NCBI GenBank assembly: GCA_910589415.1
Contig: OU342639.1
Location: 26,606,268 to 26,670,267 of the forward strand
Source: Malachius bipustulatus
Taxonomy: Eukaryota > Arthropoda > Insecta > Coleoptera > Melyridae
DNA: 64,000 nt
Direction: 5' to 3'
The position numbers were made by a program, and so were the translations under genes. Below are positions 34,301 to 46,140 of this stretch, piece after piece. The notes beneath the pieces are model-generated. The model saw only the letters and a program-made list of their open reading frames with translations, was not told the origin of the DNA and did not search any database. Each line of letters begins with the position of its first letter. Within the stretch, counting starts at the first letter, position 1.

Positions 34301-35697
34301 GGTAAAATTTAATGAAGCAAGCAGAATAATTCCAAAATAATTGTCACTAATTGCAGTACAGCTCATCTTCCAATTCAAATATATGTTGCAATGGATGTTC
34401 TAATCGATATTTCTATAATTAAAATTTCAAATTGACGTATGCAAAATAAGCCATGAATCATGAATCAGCCAAGGAATCTGCGGATGTGTTGTGTTACTAA
34501 TCAAGAATGGTAGGTAATAAAAATACATTCAATGCAAGACGCTGGCTATTGGTTTAACCTGCAACATATTGTGGACGATCGGCCATGAAATTTAAAGTAA
34601 TTTTTACATATAAATATAAATTTACTAAACGGGCCACAAACAATAGACAGTTTTGGGGGCGTATTAGGTATGATGTTATTGTGAAAGTGTAAAAGGTGGC
34701 AACGCCATTCATTATAAAGACATTATTACATGATACTTTTACAAAACAATAATCTTACCTAACAATGATTATATGAGTACCAACTACTCTGCCCCTCTGG
34801 GTTTACTATCCAGGAAACAATTTTGCGCAAATAAATTTTTATTTAGCTCTCCCGTTTGTGGTTCTTGTTCGTCTGACGGCTGGAGTTTTCAAACTAAGCG
34901 CAATGATACATATTTATTTGTATTCGATGCGATGCCGCAAATAATAATAATACTCAATGCTAATCAATGGTAACAAAACGTACAAGGTTATATTTTACCA
35001 ACTGATTACCCCGTAATAATTAATCGATTATTATAGTTTGAACAAAGAGATCAATTTTCAACCGCATAGTTTATGAAGGAACGGGCCTTATTATTCATTA
35101 TAACTACTTTTAGTTACAAATAAAACCTTCTCGCGCATCGATCGTTAAATTAGTAATATCTGTGATAATAGCCGCTATTAGAAATATTTACGCCATTTTA
35201 AATATCTTTCCTGAAATTATTCAAAGTCGCAGTGCAGATTTTAGTAAAGGACCCCGCAGAATCCATACCACTTTGGGGATCAAAGAGCTACGAGAGAAAA
35301 ACCCATCTCCAGAAAATCTGAACTTGTTCCTGTGGAGACTTCTGATCTACTCATCGAATACTACCGTTCCCCAAAGTTACCGGTAGTCAAGGTTTCTGCG
35401 TGGTATTAGCTACTGTGAAAATTTCTGGTTAATTCCTTTGAAAACATGCCACATCAGAGTACGTACATCTTGAACGGTAACTTCGAGGTAGATTAAGATG
35501 TAATGCAAATTCAGCACGCACACTTGACCATCATGGTTCAAAGCAACAATTCGAACAGCAAAATTCAGGAAGCAGAATTCTGTTGACGAACTGATAGAAT
35601 GGAGTAAATAAAAAAACATGAACTTGGGGGCTTAGAATATGCCCTGTCAGTACATTTTCAGGTCTTTCAAACGATGTCTAGAAATTTTCGTGGTATC
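31393..35697. other. No exon confirmed; probable syndecan intron
   Basis: Long AT-rich sequence. I looked on the minus strand for a signal-peptide exon and found none I would defend. A 33-codon plus-strand frame at 33956 is discussed as a finding. Confidence 0.35.
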
Positions 35698-36110
35698 TAC
35701 AGGATGTACCATCATAGTTTACAAAATTTCAACGTTGTCTCCACCCAGGCACACCTCTATATGTATGCAAGACTGAAAAAATCTTTCATGTCAAAACTTA
35801 GCTGGTCAAACAAACAAAACTAGCCTGTTTTGAGAGTCGCGCAACACTTCCACAAACATTTCTTATGTGCCTCATGCGATTTCTTGATTAAGGTGATCTC
35901 ACGAAAAAAGTTGCATGCAGACAAATCTGGTGAGCGTGGAGACCAAAAAACTTAGCCGAAACGGGAGATTTCGTCGAATTGATGCTCTCGCCGTATGAGC
36001 TGTGGCACCATCTTGTTGGATTGGTATCAATCACAGTTCTTCCATGTTTATTTTACGCCGTTGAAGTTGTGGTAACATATTTTTTTAGATGTCAATAATT
36101 ATCAACAGAA
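35698..36110 (-). pseudogene. Mariner-like transposase remnant
   Basis: Minus-strand reading gives IQQDGATAHTARASIRRN, then after a frameshift WSPRSPDLSACNF, the conserved catalytic block seen in one branch of Tc1/mariner transposases (QQDGATAHTA...PPRSPDL). Stops interrupt the rest. The 35698 edge starts TACAGGATG, similar to the ends of other elements here. It is only the C-terminal third of a transposase. Confidence 0.8.
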
Positions 36111-36599
36111 CGTGTCGAAGTTACTCTTCAAAATTCAAATAAGTACTAAGTACTAACACTAACACCAATGGTACCTAATTTAGAAATTAGATTCAAAAAG
36201 TGACAACACGACAATACTTTTTCGCTACGAAGAAAAAATGAACTGTCGGACAAAACTATCTGTGCTGTGCAAAGTCCCTTTTGGCGATCTGTTGCAGAAT
36301 GCGTTGTAGCAATCGACACGACATACTGAAGTCCTTCTCTCTGTTTCAACATTGTATGATGTCCGAACAGAACGGGTAAGGGCAAAAATACAAAAATTCT
36401 CATTATGCATAAAACTAACAATCGGAAAAAAACTTAAAATAGTATTTCCAAAATTACAATAATTATTATTGTTTAAAATCTGAAAGCCGAAAAGGCAGTT
36501 AAAGTAAGCGATTTTTACAGACGAGTTATCCAAAGACCAAAAAGGTTGAAGAAGAAAAACTACTTGTAGTTGATACATAGGTACTTATATTACATAGAC

Positions 36600-36878
36600 A
36601 TACAGCGTGACCGATTTGCTGTGAATGAAACCGGTGGCGTTCTCTGATTAAAAAATCGATGATCATTCTAAAAAAAATCGATAAAGTAGATTCGTGAAAC
36701 TTCATTTTGGCTATAAATCTTTAAATTTAAAAGTTTCGATAAAATTCAGAATAGCACCGTTTTGAGAGATGGTAAATCCAATGGCGTGGTTAGATTTTTT
36801 CCACAAAATCATTTTATGAATTCTTTACATTTTAATTTGTCTATAAAATCGTTAATACTATTGAGGTTGCGATACAAT
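36600..36878 (+). repeat. Satellite-like block, left part
   Basis: Diverged units share the words TAGCACCGTTTTGAGAGATG, TGGCGTG..AGATTTTTT and TATAAAATCGTTAATACT. The same words continue in the same orientation at 42040-42440, so one array was split by the nested transposons between. Confidence 0.75.
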
Positions 36879-37238
36879 ACAGGGTGAAGGCGTGAAACCT
36901 TAGGGCATTCGTAAATTGAAAAATGATTGATGGAATAGAAAACTGAAAATTTCTTCATTTTAAAAACAAATTTGTTCCAAAAATGTTTCCATTTTCCACG
37001 AACTGAACTAAAATATTTATGACCCCATACAACTTCCGGTTACACTGGAAGTAACCACCAACTTTCATTTTCTAAATAGAACACCGTTTATATTATTACA
37101 TTTTAAGACTGAGAAAATTTAATAATTGTTTTGAAAACGGAAAATTGCCATTTTACAAACTTTCATAAAATTTTTCGTACAATCTCAAAAAGGTAAAAAT
37201 TTAAAATCAGAAACCTCTTGAAGCGGGGAAGACATTAT

Positions 37239-37811
37239 ATCCAGGGCGGTCACTTTCAACTGTCTCACTATTGGGATCTTCTAAACCATAGGAGATACAG
37301 AGTTGGTTAAATTAAAAAAAGCTGCACAATTTTTACTAAGAATTTGAAAAATTAGAATAATTTCAGTCGTTGCTGAAATATCGAGTGAAATATGATGAAA
37401 AAACTGAAAAATCGAGATTTCTTATTTTTGGCATATGTTTTTTATTATTGAAAATAACTTGATTTATCGTAGGTTTACATAAGTAGTCTCAAAAGCTATC
37501 CATTTGACGTTACAAAAAATTTCAAAACAGACTAGATCCTAGATCCCAGAATTTTCGTAATTAACTTCTTTTTTCCAATGGCCGCCATATTGTTTTAATG
37601 TCATTGATTTGATTTGATCAAAATAATATCTCGATTTTTCAGTTTTTCAGCATATTCATTCAGCAATGACTAAAATTATCCTATTTTTTTTTCAGATTCT
37701 TATCAAGCATAAAACTGTGCAACTTTACTCCAATTTAACCGACTTTCTATCTCCAATAGTTTCAATAGTTTAGGAGATCCCAATGGTGAGACAGTTGAAA
37801 GTGACTACCTG
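37239..37811. mobile_element. Palindromic element
   Basis: GGTCACTTTCAACTGTCTCA at 37247 is mirrored by TGAGACAGTTGAAAGTGACT near 37787. The arms of about 190 bp include AATCGAGATTTC and its complement. It is non-coding and abuts the next element at a TA. Confidence 0.8.
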
Positions 37812-38884
37812 TATACAGGGTGATTCATGAGTGACCTTACATAGACCAATGGTGATAAGCGGACTTCAAGGCGGGTCGAAAACCACAAAAGAATTTTTTT
37901 TTGTGTGATTGGTTAAGAAGTTACAGGGTGTTTTATGTCTCAGGTACAAAACTTTGATAGGCGATATTTCTGAAACGGCTGGAGATATTTTGTAGAAATT
38001 TACTAGGAATGGTGCATTCCGGAAACTCATCAAAACCGCATTCTGAGTTAATTAAAAATCCAGGACCGGACTTGAAAATTTTTGCCCCCATGGTCTTTGT
38101 TGAAAAAGTTTATTTTCTGACCGTGCTACTGAAAAACTGTCATCGAATTTGAAAAGATAAGAAAAAACTCTATAGAAATCATTCCTCAATTTGAACGGCA
38201 CACCCAAACCGTCTCGAAAAAAAAATGTCAAAGTAAAACTTCTCAGTAAATAATCGTTTTCGAGCAGACATATTTTACCTTATGTTCGTCTGAATTCCTT
38301 CAAATTTATTTTTTGACTTGTTTCTGTGGGGAAAATGTTGGACAGAAGGCCACGCTTTATTACTGGGAAATCAGGTGTCAACTACAAAATTTTCAGATTT
38401 CACTAATAATCACAAATCATTTCACTAATAACGAATACGCAGACATTATGTTTGTGTATGGTTTCTGCAATGGAAATTCAAGAGCAGCTGCGAGAGAATA
38501 CCATAGAAGATCACAATCGAAGAACACCGGCCCATGTAACGTTTCGCGTCTGTTTTCCAATTTTCTCGAAACCACGGCATATTTCCCTGAGTTCAAAGGA
38601 ATGCTGAACCTCAATTGGAAAATCTGAGCCATCAAAACATCGTGGAGATGGTGGCAGTAAATCCAAGTACAAGTACGCGAAGAATTGGGCAAACACTGAG
38701 CATTTCTCAATGAAGAGTATGGCGAACTTTGAAAAAAAGAAGAGCGGATGAAGAGCGGAAGAATCCCTGACACGTATAAAGCGTACAGAGACTTCAACCA
38801 TTCAATGAAGTTCCATTGAATGGACTGCGTAGAATTTTGTGTACTGATCGAAGTTCAGTTCACGCGGGATGGTGTAACGAATAA

Positions 38885-40735
38885 AAAAAACCTTCTTGCG
38901 CATCAATCGCAGAAATAGTGTATTTTTATGCGATTCAATTATGAATATTTTCACCGCTTTTTAAATTATTGGCTTTCTGAAATTTTCCACAGTCATGTCA
39001 TGTTAGCGTAGTGCTTTAATGTGAAAAATTTTCTGTGATAATTTCATTTCATTTCGTTTCAACACGTGCCTTAGATCGGATTTTTAAATTTAAAAATCAA
39101 AAAAATTGGCAAAATTTTACAATTTTGTCCCTTTTCCTATGCCCGCCACTGGCTAACTTTACTTGAAAAATACTATTTTTTACACTACCTTTAATAAATT
39201 CGGAAAAAACTGAAAGGAGAGTTTTGAAAACCGAAAGTTTGAAATTTTAGAGGAATAAACATCATTTATAAATATTCGAATATATCTCCGCCATTTTTAT
39301 ATTTGCTTCTTGAAATTTTTGAAGGTTAAATGCTATTAGTATAGTTGTCTACTATCAAAATTTCCGTTCTATTCCTTCAAAAATAAGCTCATGAATGTTT
39401 ATAGAAATGTAGACATTTTTACCCTTTTCCTACCCACGCCTCTGGCTTATTAATAGAAATGATGCAAATTGTATTGCATTAGCTCAAATTTCAAATAAGT
39501 TTATTCCAATCTTGTTAATTTTGTTTAAAAGTTTTTGATCTTGCCTATTTAGGGGTTCAAAATCTAGCCATTTTCCAAAAATTGAAAAGGCCGCCATTTT
39601 GGAATGTCTTTACCTATTTTACTCAAATACAGTACCAGACGACTACTTGAGGGTATCTTACTACCAAAAAAATTTCAGCGCTCTAGATTGAAAACTTCGA
39701 CCAGAAACCGTGCCTCACGGACGGTTTTTTTTTCTGAAATTCGGAGGGACATCCTGTAGAAGTAACACAACTCTAGGAAAATGTTTTTTACGAAAATCAA
39801 ACGTCAGCCCTAAGGTTTATAAGAGTAAAAAATTTCGTTCATTAATCTTGAAAGATGAAGCTACAGGAGCGTTTTTAAAAATTTAGAGAAATTAATTTAA
39901 AAAAAACATCATGTAAAAAAAAATCGAATATCTCCGCCATTTTTCTTATTTACTTTTTGAAATTCTCAAGGGTTGAAGTCTATTAGTATAGTTGTCTACT
40001 GTAAAAATTTCAGTTTAATTACTTCAAAAATGTGCTCATAAATTGTTGGAGAAATTTAGCCATTTTTACCCTTTTCCTACCCACGCCACTGGCTTATTAA
40101 TAGGAAAAATGCAAATTTTGTTGCATGAAATTAAATTTCAAGTCATTTACTTCCAATATTGTGAATTTGATATAAAACTCTTTTTCTATCTAGCTTATAC
40201 AGGGGTTCAAAAAATAGTCCTTTTTCCAAAAATTAAAATGGCCGCCATTTTGAAACGGCTCGGCCGATTTTGCTCAAGTACAATACCAGACCAGTTTTTA
40301 TAGATATCTTACTCCCACAAAAATTTCAGCCTCCTAGATTCAAAACTGCGACCTGAAATGAGATGACAAAAACCGGATACCTGGAATTTTGAAGGGACAC
40401 CCTGTAGAAGTGATGGGACTTTTGGAAAGTTTTTCAACGAAAATCCAACGTCATTCCCAAATTTTACAAGGACCCAAAATTTCGTTCACTAATCTTAAAA
40501 GATAAAGCCACAGGAGCGTTTTTAAAATCGAAATTTCGCGATTTTGGAGAAATATATATATATATATATAAATATATATATATATATCGTGGGCAGGTGA
40601 ATTTTGGAAAACCACTTTTTCGTGATCTGGGGGTCATGATCGGTGGACATTTGATGAGTTTGGGTGATTTTCGAAAAGTGATGTCGTCCTCAATAGTGTA
40701 TTTTTTGTTAAAAAATACACTAAAACTCCCACCTA
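38885..40735 (+). repeat. 1.85-kb repeat with internal ~600-bp units, inside the transposase
   Basis: Starts near AATAAAAAAAACCTTCTTGC and contains at least two diverged units of about 600 bp (39240-39800 and 39840-40430). They share TATCTCCGCCATTTTT, TAGTATAGTTGTCTACT, CCCACGCC.CTGGCTTATTA, GGCCGCCATTTT, CAGACC and ACATCCTGTAG/ACACCCTGTAG. Another copy lies at 48537-50340. Confidence 0.75.
40552..40587. repeat. AT microsatellite
   Basis: An almost uninterrupted (AT)n run of about 36 bp within the repeat block. Confidence 0.95.
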
Positions 40736-42039
40736 TGGGCATATGAAAATCCGCGCTCTGTCGTTCAGAAGAACTCGCAACAGATTTTCTATAAATGTGC
40801 AGTGTGGCATTGCAAATGATACCCTAATAGGACCCCATTTTTTGCTGATGGGCGGCTCACGGGGGAAATTTATTTACTTTTCCTACAAGTCATTTTGCCC
40901 GGCTTGCTTGCAGAGGCGAACGTGAACAGGCGTGCTCTTTCCTTCCACCAAGATGGGGCACCACCGCATTTTTCTCGACAAGTCAGACAGCATCTCCACA
41001 ATGAGTACCCCAATCGTTGGTTCGGGCGCGGCGGCCCTCATTCCTGACCACCTAGGTCCTCCAACCTCACTGTTTTAGACTATTACCCATGGGGTTATAT
41101 GAAGCAGGAAGTCTAAAAAACGGAAGTAAGTACCAGAGAGGAGCTCAGGACGCGAATACTGTTAGTTGCTGATGAAATTAGAAACAACAGGCAAATAATT
41201 CAAAAAGCAAACCAAAATTTATGGAAACGCTGCAGGAAATGTATTGAAGTTGGTAAAGGACATTTTGAGAACCGTTTATAACATTAATATTGATAACATT
41301 TAATTTACACTGACATTTTTCCCACAGAAACTGGTCAAAAAATAAATTTGAAGGAATTCAGACGAACATTAAGTAAAATATGTCTGCCGAAAACGATAAT
41401 TTACTGAGAAGTTTTACTTTGACATTTTTTTTTTCGAGACGGTTTGGGTGTGCCGTTCAAATTGAGGAATGATTTCTATAGAGTTTTTTCTTATCTTTTC
41501 AAATTCGATGACAGTTTTTCAGTAGCACGGTCAGAAAATAAACTTTTTCAACAAAGACCATGGGGGCAAAAATTTTCAAGTCCGGTCCTGGATTTTTAAT
41601 TAACTCAGAATGCGGTTTTGATGAGTTTCCGGAATGCACCATTCCTATTAAATTTCTACAAAATATCTCCAGCCGTTTCAGAAATATCGCCTATCAAAGT
41701 TTTGTACCTGAGACATAAAACACCCTGTAACTTGTTAACCAATCACACAAAAAAAATTTCTTTTGTGGTTTTCGACCCGCCTTGAAGTCCGCTTATCACC
41801 ATTGGTCTATGTAAGGTCACTCATGAATCACCCTGTATATTGTCTTCCCGGTTCAAGAGGTTTCTGATTTTAAATAATATAAACAGATAATTTTTTTTAA
41901 ACCAGAATCATCAAAATCGGTGCTGTTGCTGAGGACTTCCAACTATTGCCTGTTTTACGCAGTCAATTCGTCGTAATTGAAAATGGTACAAATTTTCAGA
42001 CTTCTAAGTCTTTCTAAGGTTCTCGCGCCTCACCCTTTA

Positions 42040-42440
42040 TAATAGGGCACCGTTTTGAGAGATGTAGAACCAGTGGCGTGTCCAGATTTTTTCAAAAAAA
42101 TCGTTAATAGTGTAGCCGATAAAATTTACTCTAGCACCGTTTTGTTTGAGAGATGGGGCGAACCAGTGGCGTGCCCTGATTAAAATAAAGCGATAAAATT
42201 GATTTATTAAATTTTAATTATGCTATAAAATCGGTAATATTTGACAGGTTTCGATAAAATTTAGTATAGTGTGAATTCAGTGGCGTATCCAGATTATGTC
42301 TAAAAAAAATTAATTGTGCTATAAAATCGTTAATACTCAACACAACAGGCTTTGATAAAATTAAGCACTGTATCTTTTAGTGGCGTATCTAGATTTTTTT
42401 TAATCTACAATATGTATTCTTAAAATTTTATCGATCTAGC
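42040..42440 (+). repeat. Satellite-like block, right part
   Basis: At least three diverged units with GCACCGTTTTGAGAGATG, AGTGGCGT.TCCAGATT and TATAAAATCG..AATA, in the same orientation as 36600-36878. Confidence 0.75.
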
Positions 42441-45400
42441 AGGTCTTGGATTTTGTGGAAATGAAGCGCCTTTTACTCTAAAAAATACAATTCTTTAAGC
42501 TTGTCATCTACTGACACCAACAGACCGAAGCTGACTGGAACAGCATTTCTTTCTTGCACTCCGTTAATAATTATTTATATTTATACACAAATATCGATAT
42601 AAAAAAAAACTTGGAAGTACTGGTAATGATACTTAAAAAAACTATAGCATCTACTGGAAAGGTCCATAAAAATTCAATGAGGCACTCTTTAAAAGTAACA
42701 GAGCAAGTATCACAAATATTTTCAAGAATAAGAATACAAATTGTGTAAATAAAATGCATGATATGATGCATGTACACATAAACATAAAAACTACGCCTGT
42801 AAAACATTTAAAAGTGGGATACATTGGATGTCTGTTTAATTGTTTGAATACTTGCGACACACCTTTGTTTCCATTATAAAATAACACACACATTACAAGC
42901 TAATTACAATGAAAACATAATCTCTAACTGTGTATAATATAAAGTATATTTTTAGGAATAAACATTCAGGATAATCGTACTGATTATGTATTTTCATCTT
43001 CTACCAGCTACCAAAATAACCTCAATGGAAATAATTTATAGAGAACCAAGAAATTACTCAAAAAAATGCATCCATGATTCGGTTTCATGTCATTTTTTTA
43101 AACTATATAATAACGAATAAACTATAAGTCTATAAAGAGAATAAATATTTACTAAGCTGTGTGTGAATAATTTTTTAAGGACTAAACGTCTGCTCTAAAT
43201 TTTATAAACCTGAGACTGTACGAAAGTATATATCGTCACCATTGAGGTAAAAAAATTATCACATCGTACATTCCATCTCTACTCGAAGTTGGTGCCAAAT
43301 ATTCGTTCCATATACTTATTAAAATGGGACACTTTTTAACCTACTGACACAAATCAAAGCGCATTGCTTGAAAAAATGAAATGGCGCAACAGTGCAGAAT
43401 TTTTTCTTCCAAGCCACTTGGTTCGGAGTGTAAATATTATTTTGAATCGAGCACGTAAGGTAAAAATAAGTAAAGAACACTTACTAACAACTTAACGAGG
43501 CCCATAAAATGAAAATTACTGATAATCATCTCTATCTAATTTTCTAATAAACAAAAGGATTCATATCCGTACTTTGTGTAATTCTAAAAATATTTTGCAA
43601 CCTCTCTACAAACTACAAACGGTTCTACATTGAGTAGGTAGTTGTACTTACCTACGCTAATATTTTATTATAAAAACAATTTTATACCTAGTTACTTTTT
43701 TCCACTTTTTCTAGTTCTATACCTACCTAGGAATTAAAATTATTTATTAACTTCTTTCAATAGAAATCTAGATACATAATATGTACCTACAAGAATATGA
43801 GAAAGCAAAAGGGGGTTAATCCGAGACAGAAATAAATGGTGATTAATGGAAAATTTATTATCAATGGAACTGCCAAACCTTGGGCTGACCTAAAATCAGG
43901 GCTAAACCATCAGACAAACCTCTCCTGACTTCGATCTTAATTTAGCCTCTATCCTCTAATGCGATTTACGATCAGCGAAAAGTGCCTTAATACCTACCTA
44001 CCTATCTATGACCGACAAAGACAAAGACGACACGACACGTTCCGTTCACCTCTCTATAACACAGTAAAAAGGTCATCCATATACGCATGCAGAATATGAC
44101 ATTTACTTTACTTCGATTCAAATCGAATCTCGCAAGTGTCAGCTACAGCTAAGAGCTCTGTAGGGCCACTAAGAACTATGGGGACCTGATTTGGACGGTT
44201 GGTGCTGGTGCATTTTTACAGAAGCCAATAATAAGACAGTAGTAGTGCGAATTATAACAACCTAACTAAGAGTTAAATTACTCACATGCAGAGTATTTGA
44301 TAAAACAGTAGTAGTGGGAAGATATTATGTCAGTATGTTAATCGTTCGCCGATAGAACCGGGAGCGATCTGCAGAAGGTTGGTATGCCGGGAATACTGCA
44401 GCAGTTCTGCCAAGCCAGGACAAGGCAGGATATATAAGGTGGAATGGCGACTCCTGCTGAACAGTGAACAGTGAACACACTCGACTAATCGATAATTTGT
44501 CTGCGCTGTTTCGGCAGCATCCGTTTACCTACCCCACAACCTACAACACAGACTGCTGCTTTTGCCGACTTGTAGGTGGATAAAGATAATAAAGTCATAC
44601 AGATCCGTACTTTACTCGTACCTACCCCGAGGGCTAAAAAAATCTACCTAGTGTTCAGAAAGTACCGCGAAATTTACAACGAACTTTCCGATACAGCAAT
44701 CCCTCGTTTGGTAGGTATACTTCGACAGACTGGTACAAAAAAAATTGAGAGTAGGTATTTTGCGTTATTTTGAAATATTTCGACAATAATAGATGCAGAC
44801 GGATATAGTGGCAAATTTCTAAAAATCTAATTCAAACAATCGCACAAAACTGCCCCATAAAACATGAATGAAGAGATAAAATGCAGCCAGGCGGATATTA
44901 TGTTCTGGAAACGGCAATGGAGAAACTAGGGGATGGAAAAGTTATAACGTGAATCAAAGATCAAAATCATGCCTCGTAAAATCGGACCGAGACCTGATCA
45001 AACAGAAGAAAGATGAGTGGAGAGATTCATAAGATATCACTTAATTAATAACGTTTTAATAAAACTTTAATAACGAATATAATAATTATTTTTAGGGTAC
45101 ATGGAACATTATTCATCATTAGGAACATCATTATATAGTGTGATACCTTCTTAGTCACAAATATTTGTCAAAATTATACAGAAGTACGGTTAACCCCCCC
45201 CTCCGCTTCAAATTTTCAGAATTTCTGCATCCAATAGCATTAATTTTACTAATTTTTGACACAAATCTGATGTGCCAAAAATGTCAAAGATGACCTTGCA
45301 ATATCTATCAACTTTATAATTTTGAATGACATGGGGAGGGGGTCATATGAGACACCTCATCTTGTGGGGATTCGATTCGATCACAACACACAAGGACAGA

Positions 45401-45936
45401 TCGAGCTAATGAAAAAATCGTGAAATCATCAGATCTACGCTATCAGAGATATACCTACGTTATGAATCAAATGGAGTGAACAGGGTTAACTCCTAACTCC
45501 ACAAGCCCTACCTCGCATAAGTGAAAATTCGTTTTTTTTAGTTAGTTTATCATAACTTATAAAAATTCGAATTCTGTGACTCTTGTTCTTCTTGTCTCAT
45601 GTAAACGACATGCGCAAAGTAAGAATTGCGCATGTGTACTATTATTTACCCTGTGACGTTTTCGAACGCAGCTCAAACAAACTGGTACGCGTACAACTGC
45701 CAATCTTCCAATTAACAATTTTCTTCCCTTGTTATCTTTAAGATCGTTGCTTAACGGCAGATGTAGTTAGAACGTTTTTCGTAAATCGTGTTTCATTTCG
45801 GGTTCGACCCTTTCCTACAACATATTCGGTATTCAAATCAATTATATGGCGTACCTACTAAAAGTGAGTTTCTAAATACTCAACGTCGTTGTCTTGAGAA
45901 AATTTCTGTTCTGTTCCAACTCCGGACCTTTTATTA
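42441..45936. other. Gene desert with one promoter-like stretch
   Basis: No protein-like frame. At 44429-44438 a TATA-like ATATATAAGG lies about 30 bp before a purine/CA-rich possible start region (about 44460), discussed as a finding. Confidence 0.35.
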
Positions 45937-46140
45937 GGGTGAGTTTCTAAATACCCAAGGTTGAGCAACAAGGCCAACATACCGTTTCTAAAATCACGTA
46001 AGGAATCATGTTGTTGAGTATCATGCCGCAATAGATCATTTCTAAAAATAAGAAAACTCAACAACTCATCAGCTGACTGGTGAGCTTATTGACTTGTCTA
46101 ACGTTGAGTATTCTCAAACGTTAGCATGCTAACTCACCCT
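45937..46140. mobile_element. Small inverted-repeat element
   Basis: AGGGTGAGTTTCTAAATACC at 45937 is mirrored by GTTGAGTATTCTCAAACG...AACTCACCCT ending at 46140. A related fragment precedes it at 45864-45890 (GTGAGTTTCTAAATACTCAA). Confidence 0.6.

Larger units (their letters stand above)
38430..41280 (+). pseudogene. Broken transposase with DUF4817-type N-terminus
   Basis: The N-terminal part at 38430-38880 reads NEYADIMFVYGFCNGNSRAA (the helix-turn-helix start of a family I recall as DUF4817), then NPSTSTRRIGQTLSIS and, with frameshifts, ILCTDRSS, a decayed ILWTDE-like first catalytic block. After the insertion, 40742-41280 reads FSINVQCGIANDTLIGPHFL, then FHQDGAPPHFSRQVRQHLHN (second catalytic Asp) and PPRSSNLTVLDYYPWGYMKQ, ending in a GGHFE-like tail (GKGHFENRL). 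Stops and the insertion make it inactive. Confidence 0.85.
37814..41837 (+). mobile_element. Tc1/mariner-like transposon with ~510-bp inverted repeats
   Basis: Ends TACAGGGTGATTCATGAGTG and its complement are flanked by TA (37812-37813 and 41838-41839). The inverted repeats run about 510 bp (37814-38321 and 41328-41837) and match closely. Between them lie the two halves of a broken transposase, separated by a 1.85-kb insertion. Very long inverted repeats with a single transposase are unusual but known in this group. Confidence 0.88.
36879..42039. mobile_element. Outer foldback element, split by later insertions
   Basis: TACAGGGTGAAGGCGTGAAACC at the left has a diverged inverted counterpart ending near 42039 (CTCGCGCCTCACCC). 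Close to the insertion point, AATCAGAAACCTCTTGAA (about 37206) is mirrored at 41855-41873. The insertion lies where the arms meet (GGGAAGACATTATA versus TATATTGTCTTCCC). Confidence 0.65.

Noticed and set aside
38417..38801. Minus-strand frames of 96-126 codons
   Set aside because: They are antisense to the DUF4817-type transposase N-terminus.
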